A stretch of 64,000 nucleotides of DNA. Source: Tilletiopsis washingtonensis. Taxonomy: Eukaryota; Basidiomycota; Exobasidiomycetes; Entylomatales. Shown in pieces: positions 44,381-56,341 of the stretch. The notes under the pieces are model-generated. The model was not told where the DNA came from and searched no databases. It worked only from the letters and a program-made list of their open reading frames with translations. The position numbers were made by a program, and so were the translations under genes. Each line of letters opens with the position of its first letter. The first letter of the stretch is position 1. Location of the stretch: positions 426,845 to 490,844 of the forward strand of contig NW_020312017.1 of the NCBI RefSeq assembly GCF_003144115.1, in the 5' to 3' direction.

Positions 44381-45820
44381 TCAGTCGGCGGCGCCCAGGC
44401 CCGTGCCGGCGGCGCGGTACCAGCGCACCTCGCCCGACTCGCTCCCGCTGACGAGCATGGCGGTGCTCGGCGGCAGGCCGGCCAGCGGCGGCGTCCACAC
44501 GCACGCCCAGATGCGCGGCCCCTCGCGCAGTGTCGCCACGCATGTGCGCCCGGCACGCGTGTCGTACAGCCGCAGCGCTCCGTCGGTGCTTCTGTGAGAG
44601 GCCAGGGTGTGAGCTAGCTGCGCGTAAAAGACCTAGCAGGGCACGCACGAAGTGGCCAGCAGGGGCCCAGCGCTGGCGCCCGTGACCCAGCCTGGATGCC
44701 GCAAGCAGGCCACCGTGGCACCCGCCGCGATGCCGGCTGCCTCGGCCGGCGCTGCGTCTTGCGCTGCCGCTGCGGAGGCGGCGCTGCGCTCGAGGCTGCG
44801 CACGTCGTGGATGGTGAGCGTGCGGTCCTCGGAGCAGACGTGCAGATGGTCGCGCTCGGCGCCGACGTGCGGCGCGGAGAAGGAGAGCGAGCGGATGGGC
44901 AATGCGTGGTCTGTTCGAGCGGTGCAGAAGATCAGACGCCTGCTGTCGGCGAATGCAGCGCACATCTTGGCACGCACCTGCAAACGTCGCCAGCAGACGT
45001 CCCGAGGCGACAGCATGCACCAGCAGGAGGCCGGTGGACGTGCCCGACGCGAGCAGCTCACCGCTCGGGCTCTGTGGCAGCGGGTGTGAGCGAGCTACTG
45101 CAGCGCACGAGAGTGCCTGGCCGCACGTCCTTTGTGCAGCCGACTCACGAATGCCACGCACGTCGCCATCTCCGTCGACGCGCCCTTGCCTCCGCGGCTT
45201 GCCCCTGCCTGCGCGTCTGGTGCATCGCACATGCGCTGCAGCGTTCCAAAGTCTTCCGGCGCAGCACTGCACAGCGCCACACGTGGCCCGGCGCCGACGG
45301 CGGCCAGCAGCGGCTGCGTCGGATGCAGGGCCACGACGTGTGCCTCGAGGTGTGGCGCCAGCGTGGGCACGGCGGCGAGAGCACGCAGCAGCGTCGGCGC
45401 ATCCGACGACGACGGCGAGGCGCTCTCGGCGCTTTCCGGCTGTGCCTCGAGGGCTGCGGCGCGCTCGGCCGCCTGGGCGACGGCGGCGAGGTCGAGCTGC
45501 CAGAGCGCCACGCTGCCGTCTGCGGCGACGCTGAGCACGCGCTCGCCGGCGACGGCGACGGCAAAGACGCCAATGCCGCTGCCTGCGCTGCTGCTGCTGC
45601 TGCTGCCTGTATCGCCGTTGCTGCTGCTGGCACCGTTGCTGCTGTGTGCATGTGCAGCCAGACAGGCGGCGCTGCCCGACGGCAGCGGAGCGAGCAGGCG
45701 CAGCTCGCCGGCCGCGCCCGCTGCGAGCACGGCGGTGGGCCCGGCGTCGAGCGGCAGCGGCTGCACGGCCCACACTGGCGCGCCCGGCGGCGAGGCGGCG
45801 GCGAGAAGGTAGGAGGCCAT
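44381..45820 (-). CDS. SKI8: Ski8/WDR61-like WD40 protein
   Basis: WD40 propeller of the Ski complex, which feeds RNA to the cytoplasmic exosome; also meiotic in some fungi. Exons: 45820–45149, 45071–44978, 44910–44649 and 44591–44381, total 412 aa. Blade motifs include VAADGSVALWQLDL, LASGTSTGLLLVH, ALPIRSLSFSA, VCSEDRTLTIHDVRSLE, and STDGALRLYDTRAGR. The C-terminal SGSESGEVRWYRAAGTGLG, close to the stop, is the most Ski8-specific feature. Low-complexity insertions interrupt the propeller: a Ser/Asn/Gly stretch at about 60–80 coded largely by CTG/CAG-type repeats, and an Ala/Ser/Glu stretch at about 115–145. It ends convergently with eIF3d. Assignment to Ski8 rather than another WD40 protein rests mainly on the C terminus and size. 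Confidence 0.82.
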
Positions 45821-46216
45821 GCTGCGGAGCAAGGCACTGCTGTGCGGCCGGCGAGTCGATTGCGGATGAGGGTGTGAGGCGAAGCGTGCTGACTTGGCCG
45901 CGAAGAAGAAGCGGCAAGTGGAGCAGCGCGCGCTGTTCCCACGCTGCATCTCGAGGCCCCCGAGCCGCATGCGCCGTCTAGTCTGTGCGCCGTGCACGCC
46001 TCGCTCCCGACCGTCACTCCACTCCACACGCTGCCGCATCCTTCAGCACCGCCTCTCACTCCACTCGCATCGCCGTGGACACCCGCGCGTACCAGTATCT
46101 CACGTCTGGATCGTCATCCGCAGCCGCCTGCTTGCGAGCCGCCGGCTGCATCGACACTGTCGCCGGCGCGCGTGGCTCTCGGTGCACGCTCTCCCTCGCG
46201 CGGCGCGCCGTCCGCC
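45821..46216. other. Divergent promoter region, SKI8 / VPS41
   Basis: 396 bp between divergent start codons. The right part is rich in CTC/CAC pyrimidine runs leading into the VPS41 ATG. The frame in front of that ATG stays open but has no upstream ATG in frame that I would use. Confidence 0.5.
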
Positions 46217-49200
46217 ATGTCGCAGCCAAGCACGCCGCCTCGATCGCCTGCCGCGCCCGCAGAGCCGTCGAGCGACACCTCGCCGCGCGCACTCCTGGCG
46301 CAGACGGCCCGCCTGGCGGCGCGAGGTGCCATTCCGCACGTTGCCGCCGCCGAGTCGCCGACGCAGGAGCTTACGCCCAGCTCGGCGGCGCTGCCGAGCC
46401 CAGCGCACGATGAGGCAGCGCCCCAGTTGCAATCTCCGCAGCAGCTCGTGCCCTCCGCTCCGGACGCCGATGCGGCGTCCGCTGCGCCGCTCGACGCCGA
46501 CAGCGGTGAGGCACCGGGCGACCTCAGCCTCGACGACGGCGTGCATGGCGAGCTCGAGGCCGAGGTGGACGACGATGCCGCATCTGGCTCCGTCTCGCGC
46601 TCAGGCACGCTGCCGCCGCCGGCCGAGGGCGAGAGCAGCGACTCGACTGCCCGCCGTGCGCTCGCACAGCGCACCGCAGAATCCGAGGCGCAGGAGCGCG
46701 AGCGTGTCCAGCGCGAGAAGGAGGCCGTGGACCGGGCGTTGCATGCAGTCGTCGGCAGTGCCATTGGCAAAGGCGACAGCGCCGACGAGCGAAAAGCTCA
46801 AGGTTCTGAAGCGACGGATACCGAAGGAAGACATCCAGAAGGGCTGCCGGGTCACGAGCCGGATGCGCCCGCAGACGACGAGGTGGCAGAAGACACTGAG
46901 TCAGAAGAGGCCGAGGAAGAGCCGCATCTGAAGTACTCGCGGCTCAAGAACGGCGCAGCGGAGGTGCTGCTCAAGGACAGTGCCAGCGCCATGGCTGTCT
47001 CCGACCGTGTCGTGGTGAGTGCAGACCCTAGTCAGCGTCGTAGTCCGGCGGGCTGAACCTCTGTATCGCAGGCCATGGGCACACATGCCGGCCACGTGCA
47101 CATCCTCGACGAGCAGGGCAACCGCATCGGCGGCTGGAAGGCGCACTCTGCATCAGTGCTCGACCTGCACGTCGACGACTCAAACGAGTTCGTGGGCAGC
47201 GCTGGCATGGATGGTGAGCTCAAGACGCCACGTACAGCCTGAACCGCACGCTGACGCCGCTCAGGCATCGTCTCCATTCGTGGCCTGTCCTCTGCGGAGG
47301 TGTACAATTTCGATCTCGCGCGACCAGTGCGGAGCTTGGCGCTTGAGCCAAGCTTCGGACGCCGCTCGTCTCGCGCCTTCGTCTGCGGCGGTATGGCGGG
47401 CACGCTCGTGCTGCGCGAGAAGAGCTGGTTCGGCCATCGCGAGACGGTGCTGCACCAGGGCGAGGGCGCCATCTCGACCATCCAGTGGCGCGGCAACTTG
47501 ATAGCCTGGAGCAACGAGAAGGTATGAGCAGCTTCACGCGCATCAGAGTACGCTTGGCTGACGCATGTTCGCAGGGTGTGCGCATCTACGACAACGCCTC
47601 GAAGCAGCGCATCACCTTCATCTCGCCGCCGTCGACCGACGGTCGCGCCGATCTGTTCCGCTGCAGCCTGGTCTGGCAGGATGACGCGACGCTCTTGATC
47701 GCGTGGGCAGACCACATCAAGATCGCGAAAGTCCGCACTCGGAATCGGGGCGCTGGCACTGCAAGCTCGAAGAGCTCAACTTCATCCGCAGGAGCGTCTG
47801 CAGCCATTGCGCAGCTCAGTGCTGCTGCAGGTGGTGCCGCCGCTCAGCTCTACGTCGAGATCACCTCCATCTTCAAGCTCGACTGCATGATCAGCGGCAT
47901 TGCGCCGCACGGGCGCGACTATCTCGTTCTCGCGTACATTTCAGCGACAGCCGAGGGCGACGGAGACGCAGAGGCCCAACATCGCCGCAGAGAAGGCTTG
48001 CAGCCCGAGCTGCGCATCATCAGTCACGTCGGCGAGGAGCTCAGCTCCGACGTGCTGAGCCTACAGAATGTGGCGCGCTTCGGATGCAACGACTATCTCC
48101 TGGTGCCGTCGGCCGATGCGGCACTTGCCGGCGCTCGTGCTCTCCAGACGCCCGCCAAGGGCAGTGCGAACGGCACGTCAGCACGCGTAGCCGAACTGGC
48201 CGACGGAGAATACTTCTACATCGTCTCGCCGCGGGACGTCGTCATTGCGCGACGGCGGGACGCCAAGGACGCAGTGGACTGGCTGCTGGAGAGACAGCGC
48301 TACGCCGAAGCGCTCGAGCGCATCGACGCCATGTCGCCACCAGCCGTCGTCGCTGCGGGCTTCGACAAGGCTGTCATCGGGCGCAAATACGTCTTCTGGC
48401 TGGTGCAGGAGGCGCGCGAGTACGCCAAGGCGGCGCGCGTCGCCGCCGAGCACCTGGGACTCGACGCGCAGGCCTGGGAGGACCTCGTCTTCCTCTTCGT
48501 CGAGAAGAGCCGACTGGGGACAATCATTCCCTATGTGCCGACGCGCGAGCCTGTTCTGAACGGGCTCGTCTACGACATGATCCTGGCGCACTTCCTGCGC
48601 GCTGACCCTGCCGTGCTGCTATCGACGCTGAAGCGCTGGCCGAACGACATCTACAGCTACTCCGCCGTCGTACTTGCCATCGAGGACCGGCTCGAGCGCG
48701 ACGGCAGCGCAGGACTAACAGCCGGCGCCACGGCAAACGGCCCTGTCCTGATGGAGTGCCTCGTCGAGCTCTTTCTCGCCCACCGCCAGCCGGGCCGCGC
48801 ACTGCCTTACTTTCTGCGGCTACGACGGCCAGGCGTATTCGATCTCATCCGCGACCACAACCTTTTCACCGCGGTGCAGGACCAAGCACTGCTTCTCGTG
48901 CAGTTCGAGGAGGAGCTCGACGAGCCCAAGGCGCCCACCAGCTCGCAAGCTACGCTACGCCCGCCTGCGATGGCACGTCGCACGACCTCCTTCCGCGCCT
49001 CCCACGTTGAGCCGGTGTCCAGCAAGCACGGCGCAGCGATCGACCTTCTCGTTGACCACACGCATTCCATCCCGGTACGTCAAGGGCGCAGCTCTCGTCG
49101 CGCTCTCAAGCTCACATCGCTATGCAGATCCACCGCGTCGTCGCGCAGCTCAGCGAGTCGCCGCGCCACCTGCACAAGTACCTCGACGCCCTCTTCGACC

Positions 49201-50468
49201 GGGATCCGCAGCTCACCGTCGAGTTCTCGAACATCCAAGTGCGTACGCCCGCCGAGCTGTCTCGGTCTCTTGCTGACGCTGCCGAACTCCAGGTCAAGCT
49301 GTACGCCGATTACGACTACGAGAAGCTGATGCCGTATCTGCGTGCCATGAGCAGCTACTACTCGTTCGAGGACGTGAGTAGCAGGCGTTGTCGAGCGCCG
49401 CACATAGCTGACGCAGGATGCACAGGCGTACAACGTCTGCAAGGAGCGAGATCTGGTGCCGGAGATGGTCTTCCTGCTGGGCCGCGTCGGCGACAACAAG
49501 AAGGCGCTGAACCTCATCATCTCGCGGCTTGGCGATGTCGAACGGGTGAGCCGCGCCGAAGCGCGTTCACCTGCCGCCCCGCTGACCCTGTCCGTCCCGC
49601 CAGGCGATCGACTTCGCCAAGGAGCAGAACGACGACGAGCTCTGGGAGGATCTGCTCAAGTACTCGGAGACCAAGCCTGGTGAGACACGCAGGTCGCACG
49701 TCCTCTCGCGCCATGCTCACGCCATTGCAGCTTTCATCCGTGGCCTGCTCGAGAACGTCGGCGCCGAGATCGACCCGATCCGGCTCATCCGCCGCATCAA
49801 GAACGGCCTCGAGATTCCAGGCCTCAAGCCGGCGCTCATCAAGATCCTGTCGGACTTCAACCTGCAGGTGAGCATCCAGCGAGCGCCCTTCGACTCAACC
49901 CTTCTGACGCGTCGCAGATCTCGCTCTTGGAGGGCTCTGCCGCGATCCTCTACCACGACGGACGCAACCTGTCGCACGACTTGCACGTTTGCCAGACGCA
50001 GGCTCACTACTGTGACGGTGAGTTTGGACGCTCTCGCCGCGACGCACGCACTGACGACTGCCCTTTGCTGCAGACCGCTCCGTCTGCTCAGCATGCAGCG
50101 AGCCGCTTTTCACCCAGCCGCTCGACACATTCAGCGCTGCGCGCGCACGCCCGGCGCCGGGCGTCTTCTTCCTGTGCCGGCACGCCTTCCACCTCACCTG
50201 CCTCGTGCCCGCCGCAAACGTGCCGCGAGCAACGGCCAAGTTGCCAGGCGCAGGCAACGCGCCACTGCCGCCGCTGTCGCTCAGTGCCACCCAGGCGTAC
50301 GCCAAGGCGGGCGCCGTGGGTGCCGACAGCATCTACGGGCCCGCTCGCCGCGCCGACGAAGCCGCAGCAGCGCTGACGCGCAAGATGACCTACAAGGCAC
50401 GCCTGCGCGTCGTCCTGCGTGCCGGCTGTCCGGAGTGCCGGCGCAAGAACTCGGAACGCTTCGCATGA
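46217..50468 (+). CDS. VPS41: Vps41, HOPS tethering complex subunit
   Basis: Subunit of the HOPS complex for vacuole/lysosome fusion and AP-3 vesicle docking, about 1,241 aa. Exons: 46217–47014, 47072–47213, 47265–47521, 47575–49074, 49128–49238, 49293–49373, 49417–49545 (acceptor could be 9 nt later), 49604–49679, 49731–49867, 49918–50017 and 50074–50468. A disordered acidic N-terminal extension of about 245 residues precedes LKYSRLKNGA. The WD40-like beta-propeller follows: GTHAGHVHILDEQGNRIGGW, SVLDLHVDDSNEFVGSAGMD, TIQWRGNLIAWSNEKGVRIY. Then a clathrin-repeat helical domain (WLLERQRYAEALERID, KERDLVPEMVFLLGRVGDNK, KALNLIISRLGD, NGLEIPGLKPALIKILSDFN). The C terminus is a RING-H2-like zinc finger (CSAC, CRHAFHLTCL, CPEC). 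An acidic N-terminal extension with SP sites suggests phospho-control. Confidence 0.95.
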
Positions 50469-50562
50469 TGGCCCGCGCATCTTCGTCATCTTCGTCATCG
50501 ACACCTCCTACAGACACACAGCACGACTCTCTTCACCCGCATCTGTATTCTACCCGCATATC

Positions 50563-53422
50563 TCACATGCCGCCTGGCATCGTCGACTTGCCGCTGCGTG
50601 TGCGGATGCCCGCCTCGAGCTCCTCTTCGTTCTCCTCGGCCGCCTCGGCCATGCTCGTGTCGGCCTTGGCCTTTGTGCTGGTGGCGCGTCGGCGTGCGGG
50701 AGTGCGCGTCTTGCCTGGCGTGTCGGCTGCCGGCGTGGTGCCTCGCGCTCGCAGCGAGCGCATCGACACGGACGGCGCCATCGTGCTGGCGGCCGCCTCT
50801 TCGGGCTCGACGCTGAGGCGCGCGCTGCGCCGCACAGCCGCAGGCTTGCCGGCGCCGCCGCGTGTCCGGCGCACGGGCGTCTCGAGCAGCTCGCCGACGG
50901 TATCGCCAGCGTCCTGCTCTGCCTCGGCATTGCTCACGCTAAGCACGCTCTGCGAGCGCGTGGCGCGCTGGGTGCGAGAGCTGCTGGCGATGGCTCTTGT
51001 GCTGACTGGACGGCTCATGGTCCTCTGCGGCGCACTCTCGCCGTCGGAGCCCGCTTCGGATCCGAGATCGGCGGTGCGCGACCTCGTGTTGCGCTTCATC
51101 GGCTGCTTCGTGGCCGGCGGTGCGGACGGCTCGCGTGTGCGCCGCGTCGGCGCCCGTGGCTTTGACGGCGTCTCAGCCTCGGCCATGGTCGCGTCCTGCG
51201 CCTCTGGGAAGCCGCCTGGAACGCTCTCGTGCCCAGCCTCGGACTCCTGCTCCTTGATCTGCTCAGTCCGCTTGGCAGGCGCCGCCTGCCTTGCGCGCCC
51301 CTGGCGGCGAGTCACAGCCGGGCTCGGCACTCCCGTGTCACCCTCGAGCATCTCCGTGTCTGCGTTTGCGGCGCCGGACGCCTCTTGCGATGGCGAGCCC
51401 TGCGCTCTGCCAGCTTCGTAGCGCGCCTCGTATCTCCTTGGTGCAGGCGCAAACGCACTGTTCTGCCCAAGCGGCGTCGGCGTCGAGGCCGCGTTGGCAG
51501 GCGGTGCGCTGCTTTGCGAGGCACTGGCGACCTGTCGTGCAAAGGGGCTCGACGACGCATATCCCGCTGTCGCGCTGCTGGGCAGCAGCCGTGGCGGGCC
51601 GGCAAAGGGCGACTGCGACATGAGCGCGGTCGGCTTCTGAGGCGTCGTGCTAACAGGGGCCGGGCGCGAAGCTGCTGGCGATGCGCTTCGTGGGCTGCCG
51701 CTGATGCCGGCTGCAAAGGACGCCGCGTACGGTCGCTTGGGTGCCGCGCCTCCGAGATCGCTAGCCAGCTCAGCGCTTGCGGGCTCGGTTGCATCGCCGT
51801 CCGGGCGCTGACGAGCCAAGAAGCCAGGCAGCGCGGCAGGAGAAGCAGAAGCGCCTGCAGGCACGGCGCCGCGAGGTGCTGGCGAAGCCGGACTGAGGCG
51901 GCCAGTCAGCGAGGCACGGCTTTGCAGGCGCCGTGGCGATCCGTTGCTGGTCGGGCTGGCGCGCACAACTGCGTGGAGCAGGGCACCGAGAGGATCGGCG
52001 GCATGCGAAGCGGCGCGAGGGCTCTCGAGCGCGCCCGGTGGCTTGCGAAGCGCCACGGACGCAGAGAGCGGCTCAGGCGCCGCACGTGCGGGCTGCGCGT
52101 CCACCTGCTCCCACGACATGGCCAGATCGCCGCCGGCCGCCGACTCGGGCGATGCTGCGGCCTCGAGATTGATATCGAGCAGAGCACGCTGCACCTCGGG
52201 CAGCACTGCCCGCGCGCCCTCGATCATGCGCCGGCGTGCCTCGCGCAGCTGCCGAGCGCGTGCAGCATCGGCGGCGTACTCGGGCAGCGGTGCCGCGTCG
52301 GCGAGGCGCACGGCAGCCAGGTACGAGCCGGCGTTGATGTAGCGCACCAGCAGCACGTCCAGAGCCGCCGCAGCGGCACCAGGCGCGAGTGCGGGCGGCG
52401 AGGCGGTGACAAAGTCGTGCAGGAATGTCTCGTCGGCGTCGGTCAGCGGCAGCGCCACGAGTGCCGCGACAGCAGTGGTCTGGGCCTCGGCTGCAGCGGG
52501 TAGCATGGTAAGCGGCGGCACGACTGCTGCGCCGTCGCCTGAGGACTCACGCTCGAAGCAGAAGGAAAGCAGACGCGCCTTGCAGCGGGCCATGAGCGCC
52601 AGCTCGGCGTCAGTGGGCGCGCCGAGGCCAAGCTCGCTGGCGCGGCGCCAGGCAGCGGCCAGGCCGTGCACGTGCGCCACCGCCAGCACGTCGCTCTCGA
52701 CGGCGTGCTCCTCCTCGGCCGCGAGCTCGCTGCCAGGCTCGGCGGCGAGCTGCTGCGGCGGCGGCGTGGCAGTGAGGCGGCGCAGCGCCAGCAGCAGCGC
52801 GGCACGCTCGGCCGGCGGCGGAGCGAGCGGCGAGAGCGGCGAGAAGGCACGCAGTAGCGCCGGGCGGAAGTCGGCCTGTGCCAGGTACGGCAGTGCGTCC
52901 TGCCAGCGGGCGCGTCAGCTCCCATGCCTGCCGCATCACATCGCTGCCGCTCACCTTGTACATGCCGTGGTCGACGTACCAGTAGCCCTGCACGGCCTCG
53001 CGGAACTTGCGCGGCAGGCCGGTGCGGCGCGCAAACGCCGCTGCCCGGCCGCGCAGCTCGGTGCGCTCGCTGGGTGCCAGCTGCGCCGCGCCGTACTCGG
53101 GCTGCGGCGCGGCGGCGGCGGCGGCGATGTCGAGGAGCAGGTAGTAGACGAGGGCGTGGCTGCGTGCGCCGGCGCCGCTGGCCGCGAGCGCGCCGGCGAG
53201 CAGCGCGAGGGCCTCGGGCGGGTATGCCGGCTGCTCGGGCGCCACGAGGGCGGCGAGGCGGGCGGCAAAGGCGCGGCCGGCGGGCAGGTCGGGCGCGCGC
53301 GCCGCCAGCTCGGCGCGCCGCTGTGCCGGCCACACGCTCAGCGCGTCGGGCACGTCGAGCCAGCTGGCCAGCGCAGGCGGCGGCACGAGCTCGAAGGAGC
53401 TGGCGCTCGGCGAGGCGGACAT
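50563..53422 (-). CDS. ELYS-like nucleoporin
   Basis: Probable nuclear-pore component of the ELYS/Ely5 type, which joins the Nup107 (Y) complex and helps place pores. Two exons, 53422–52955 and 52899–50563, give 934 aa. The N-terminal ~340 residues are Ala/Leu-rich alpha-helices of ELYS-like domain character; the motif FREAVQGYWYVDHGMYK at the end of exon 1 is the clearest link to the family (YW-x-D-x-G). Then LLVRYINAGSYLAAVRLAD resembles helical repeat units. The remaining ~550 residues look disordered, Ser/Pro/Ala-rich, with basic clusters (TRRTRGGAGK, RRSARLSVEP, TPARRRATSTKAK) that could bind DNA or chromatin, as ELYS tails do. It ends only 94 bp from the VPS41 stop (convergent). Confidence 0.78.
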
Positions 53423-53696
53423 GGCGGCGGCGGCGGCGGCGGTGGTGCGGCTTCTGTGCCGGCGCGGTGGGGAGAATGAGGAGAGGAAGGTGGAGCGGCA
53501 GCTGGAAGGTCGTGATGGCCGGCGCCGCCGCGCCGCGCATCTGCTGCCTGGCGCTGCTCCCACGCCCCGCGCGTCGATCACGTGTGGCCCGCCGTCGCAC
53601 CGAGCCGCTCCCGGCCGCCGCGCCGCCAGCGCAGCGCCGTGCCGTGCACCTGCTGCCTCCGCTCCACCTGCTCCGCCCTCCTCGTCCCCGCACAGC

Positions 53697-54722
53697 ATGT
53701 CTCAGTCCGGCGGCCGTGCGTCGCGCCTGCTGGGCCGCTGCCGCTGCGCATGCTGACCGCCCCGTCCGCAGTCCCCTTCGCGCAGGACCTGCCGCCGCAG
53801 GGCGGCTACCAGCCCATCCGCTACAAGCGCAACCTGCCGGCGCGCGGGCCCGGCGGCATCGCCATCTTCGCCGGCGTCACCGCCATCTGCGCCTACGGCT
53901 TCTGGCGCGTCGGGCAGGGCAACCTGGAGCAGCGGTGAGTGGGCGTGGGCGTGGGTGGCCGCGGCAGCAGGCAGGCAGCGAGAGCCGGTCAGGCTGGCGA
54001 TTGCGCCGAGCGCGAGTGTGCGTCCGCTCGGACCGCTAGGGCGCATGTGGTGGACGATCTGGAGCAGCAGGTGCCGGAGAGCAGCACCGCAGGGCCAAGC
54101 CACGGCCCGTGCAAGGCGACGCATCGGCACGGCGAGCGCAGACGCTCGCTATCTAGGCCCAGGGAGGGCCTGGCTGTGCCATGGCCTCGTCGGTGTTTAG
54201 CGGCTGCCTGCGCTTCTGCTCGGGTAGCCATAACGGGAACAGGAACAGACGGCTCGCCGGCTTGGCAGAACGAAGTTTGCAGCAGGGGCCCTCGGCTATG
54301 TGGCAGCACGGGCTGCACCTTTCCGCCTTCCGCCGGCGACGAGCGCACACTTTGCGCACGCAGATCGATGCTGCAGTCTGGCTCTGCACGGCTTTGAAGG
54401 AGCTACTCCCTCAGACTCTGTATGTTCGTGTACTCTATGCTGACGCTCGTTGCTTTCAGTGAGCTCCGGCGCGAGAAGGCGTGGTCGCGCATCCACCTCG
54501 TGCCGCTGCTGCTCGCCGAGGCCGACCGCGACGTGTACCGGCGCGAGAAGGCCATGGTCGCACGCGAGAAGGAGATCATGAAGGATGTGCCGGACTGGGA
54601 GGTGAGTCGTGCCTCTGCACCTGACGTAGCAGCTCGCACTGACCGCGTTCGTGGTGCATCAGGCGGGCAAGAGCGTGTACAACACGAAGCGCTACACGCC
54701 GAGCTCGTTCGTCGTCCTCTGA
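53697..54722 (+). CDS. NDUFA13: Mitochondrial complex I subunit NDUFA13 (GRIM-19/B16.6)
   Basis: Accessory subunit of NADH:ubiquinone oxidoreductase in the inner mitochondrial membrane, 127 aa. Exons: 53697–53715, 53772–53934, 54460–54601 and 54663–54722. The N-terminal motif QDLPPQGGYQPIRYKRNLPA is diagnostic. One membrane segment follows (GIAIFAGVTAICAYGFWRVG). After the second intron comes ELRREKAWSRIHLVPLLLAE with ADRDVYRR, another family hallmark, and then a helix to the C terminus. The first coding exon is only 19 nt. The second intron is 525 nt, larger than the whole coding sequence. Presence of this gene implies a complete type-I NADH dehydrogenase in the organism, unlike Saccharomyces. 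It is divergent from the ELYS-like gene by 274 bp. Confidence 0.95.
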
Positions 54723-55193
54723 GCTGGCACGCGGACACCGCAGTGCGTTGCTCAAATGGCAGATCGTTTCGCTCGCATGGCGTGCGCGTGTCTTGAAGTG
54801 CAACGAAGAGCTGTAGCGGCACAGGCGCCACCGCGTCGACAGAGCGCCGCTGCGACCCGCTTTCGTGCACGCAGTCAGGCGGAGCTTCACATCTTTTGAT
54901 TGTCTCAGGCGTCCAGGTGAGAGGGGTGCCACAGGGTACTAGAGTGAGCGCGGCGCACGCGGGCGAGGGCTCGAAAGGCAGCGGTGCAGCCGGCAGACTG
55001 AGCAAGGAAGTGGGCACAGAAAAGGGCAGCACACTGGACACGGCTCGGGTAGCGTGACTGCGGCGTGGCACGATGGGACGATAAGAAACGTGCTCGAGAC
55101 CTGAGGTCGAAGACGCAAACGAGGTGACACGGAGGGCCGGGGCGTTGCAGGAGATGCGTGAGGACTCGGCGCAGTGGCTTGTGGCACGGTCTT
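54723..55193. other. Convergent 3' region, NDUFA13 / LUFS regulator
   Basis: 471 bp between two facing stop codons. It should hold both 3' UTRs and polyadenylation sites. I see no gene in it. Confidence 0.5.
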
Positions 55194-56309
55194 TCACTGA
55201 TCGCCGAAGACGCTGAACGAGTTCCAGTCGTCGACGCCGAAGCCGTTGCCGCCGCCTCCGCCGCTGCCATCAGACGGCCCGTTGCCGTCGCCGGAATCCG
55301 GCAGGAAGTACTGGTCAAGCGCCGAGCCGTCAAAGACAAAGTTGCCGAACTCGCCGCCGATGCCGCCGAGCGCGTCGCCAGCCGTGCCTGAGGCCGCGCT
55401 GCCGTCGCCGAATGCGCCGGAGCCGCTCTGGCTGGTGCCGACGTCGCCCATGCCGTACCCCATCAGGCCGGCGGACGGGCCAGGCTGCTGCGACTGCGAT
55501 GGATGGTTGCCAGCAGCGCTGCTCTCACCGCCGACTTGGCCGAGCTTGGCGGCGGCGTCGCTCGGCAAGTGGCCCGCGCCGTCTCGCTCGCGCCCAGGCG
55601 TCGGTACGCTCGAGCTGGCCGGCGTCGGAGGCGCCACCGGCGTGGAGGCAGTGTGCGGCGCGCTCGACGATGACGGCCCGTTGCTCCCGTTGTTCGACGG
55701 GACGGTGGCCGGCGGGATGACTGGTGTCTTGCTTGCGGCCTTGCCCTGAGAACAGCAGGAGTCAGCAACTGGACGCCGAGCTGCGGACGCGTGCAGAATG
55801 CCACTCACCCGTCCACGCGCCTCCTTCTTCTTGCGCTCTGCTGCAGTCTGCTTGGGCGTCGCGGGCACTGCAGCCGGCGAGGGACCGTCTTGCACGCCTT
55901 GCGTGCCGTTGACAGTGGGTGGCCGAGGGCTCGGGCTCGTCATGCTCGGCGGGTCTGGCGGTCCCATGCCGCTGGGTGCCCGTTGCAGCATTGGCCGCGC
56001 CTGGGGTCCGCCGTACGGTGCGCCGCCTTGTGAGCTTGACGGCCCGGCCTGCTGCTGCTGCTGCCCTTGCTGGCCGGGGTGCAGACCCTGCGGCCCGCCG
56101 CCGTGCTGCCCGTCCGCAGCATTCACGCTGGGCCTGCGGGCTGACTGCGCTGATGATCCGGCCGCACCGGCGAACGGATTCGCAAAGGCCATTGGGTTGC
56201 GCTGCTGCTGGTTGGCGTCGCCCGGCGAGCCCGCCTGCGCAAAAGGCTGCGCATTCGGGTGCTGCTGCTGCTGTTGCTGCTGCTGCTGGTGCTGCTGCTG
56301 CTGCTGTTG

Positions 56310-56341
<32 letters not shown>

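Noticed and set aside
50469-50562. Possible overlapping 3' ends of VPS41 and the ELYS-like gene as a regulatory pair
   Set aside because: A 94-bp convergent gap makes transcript overlap likely but is ordinary in compact fungal genomes.
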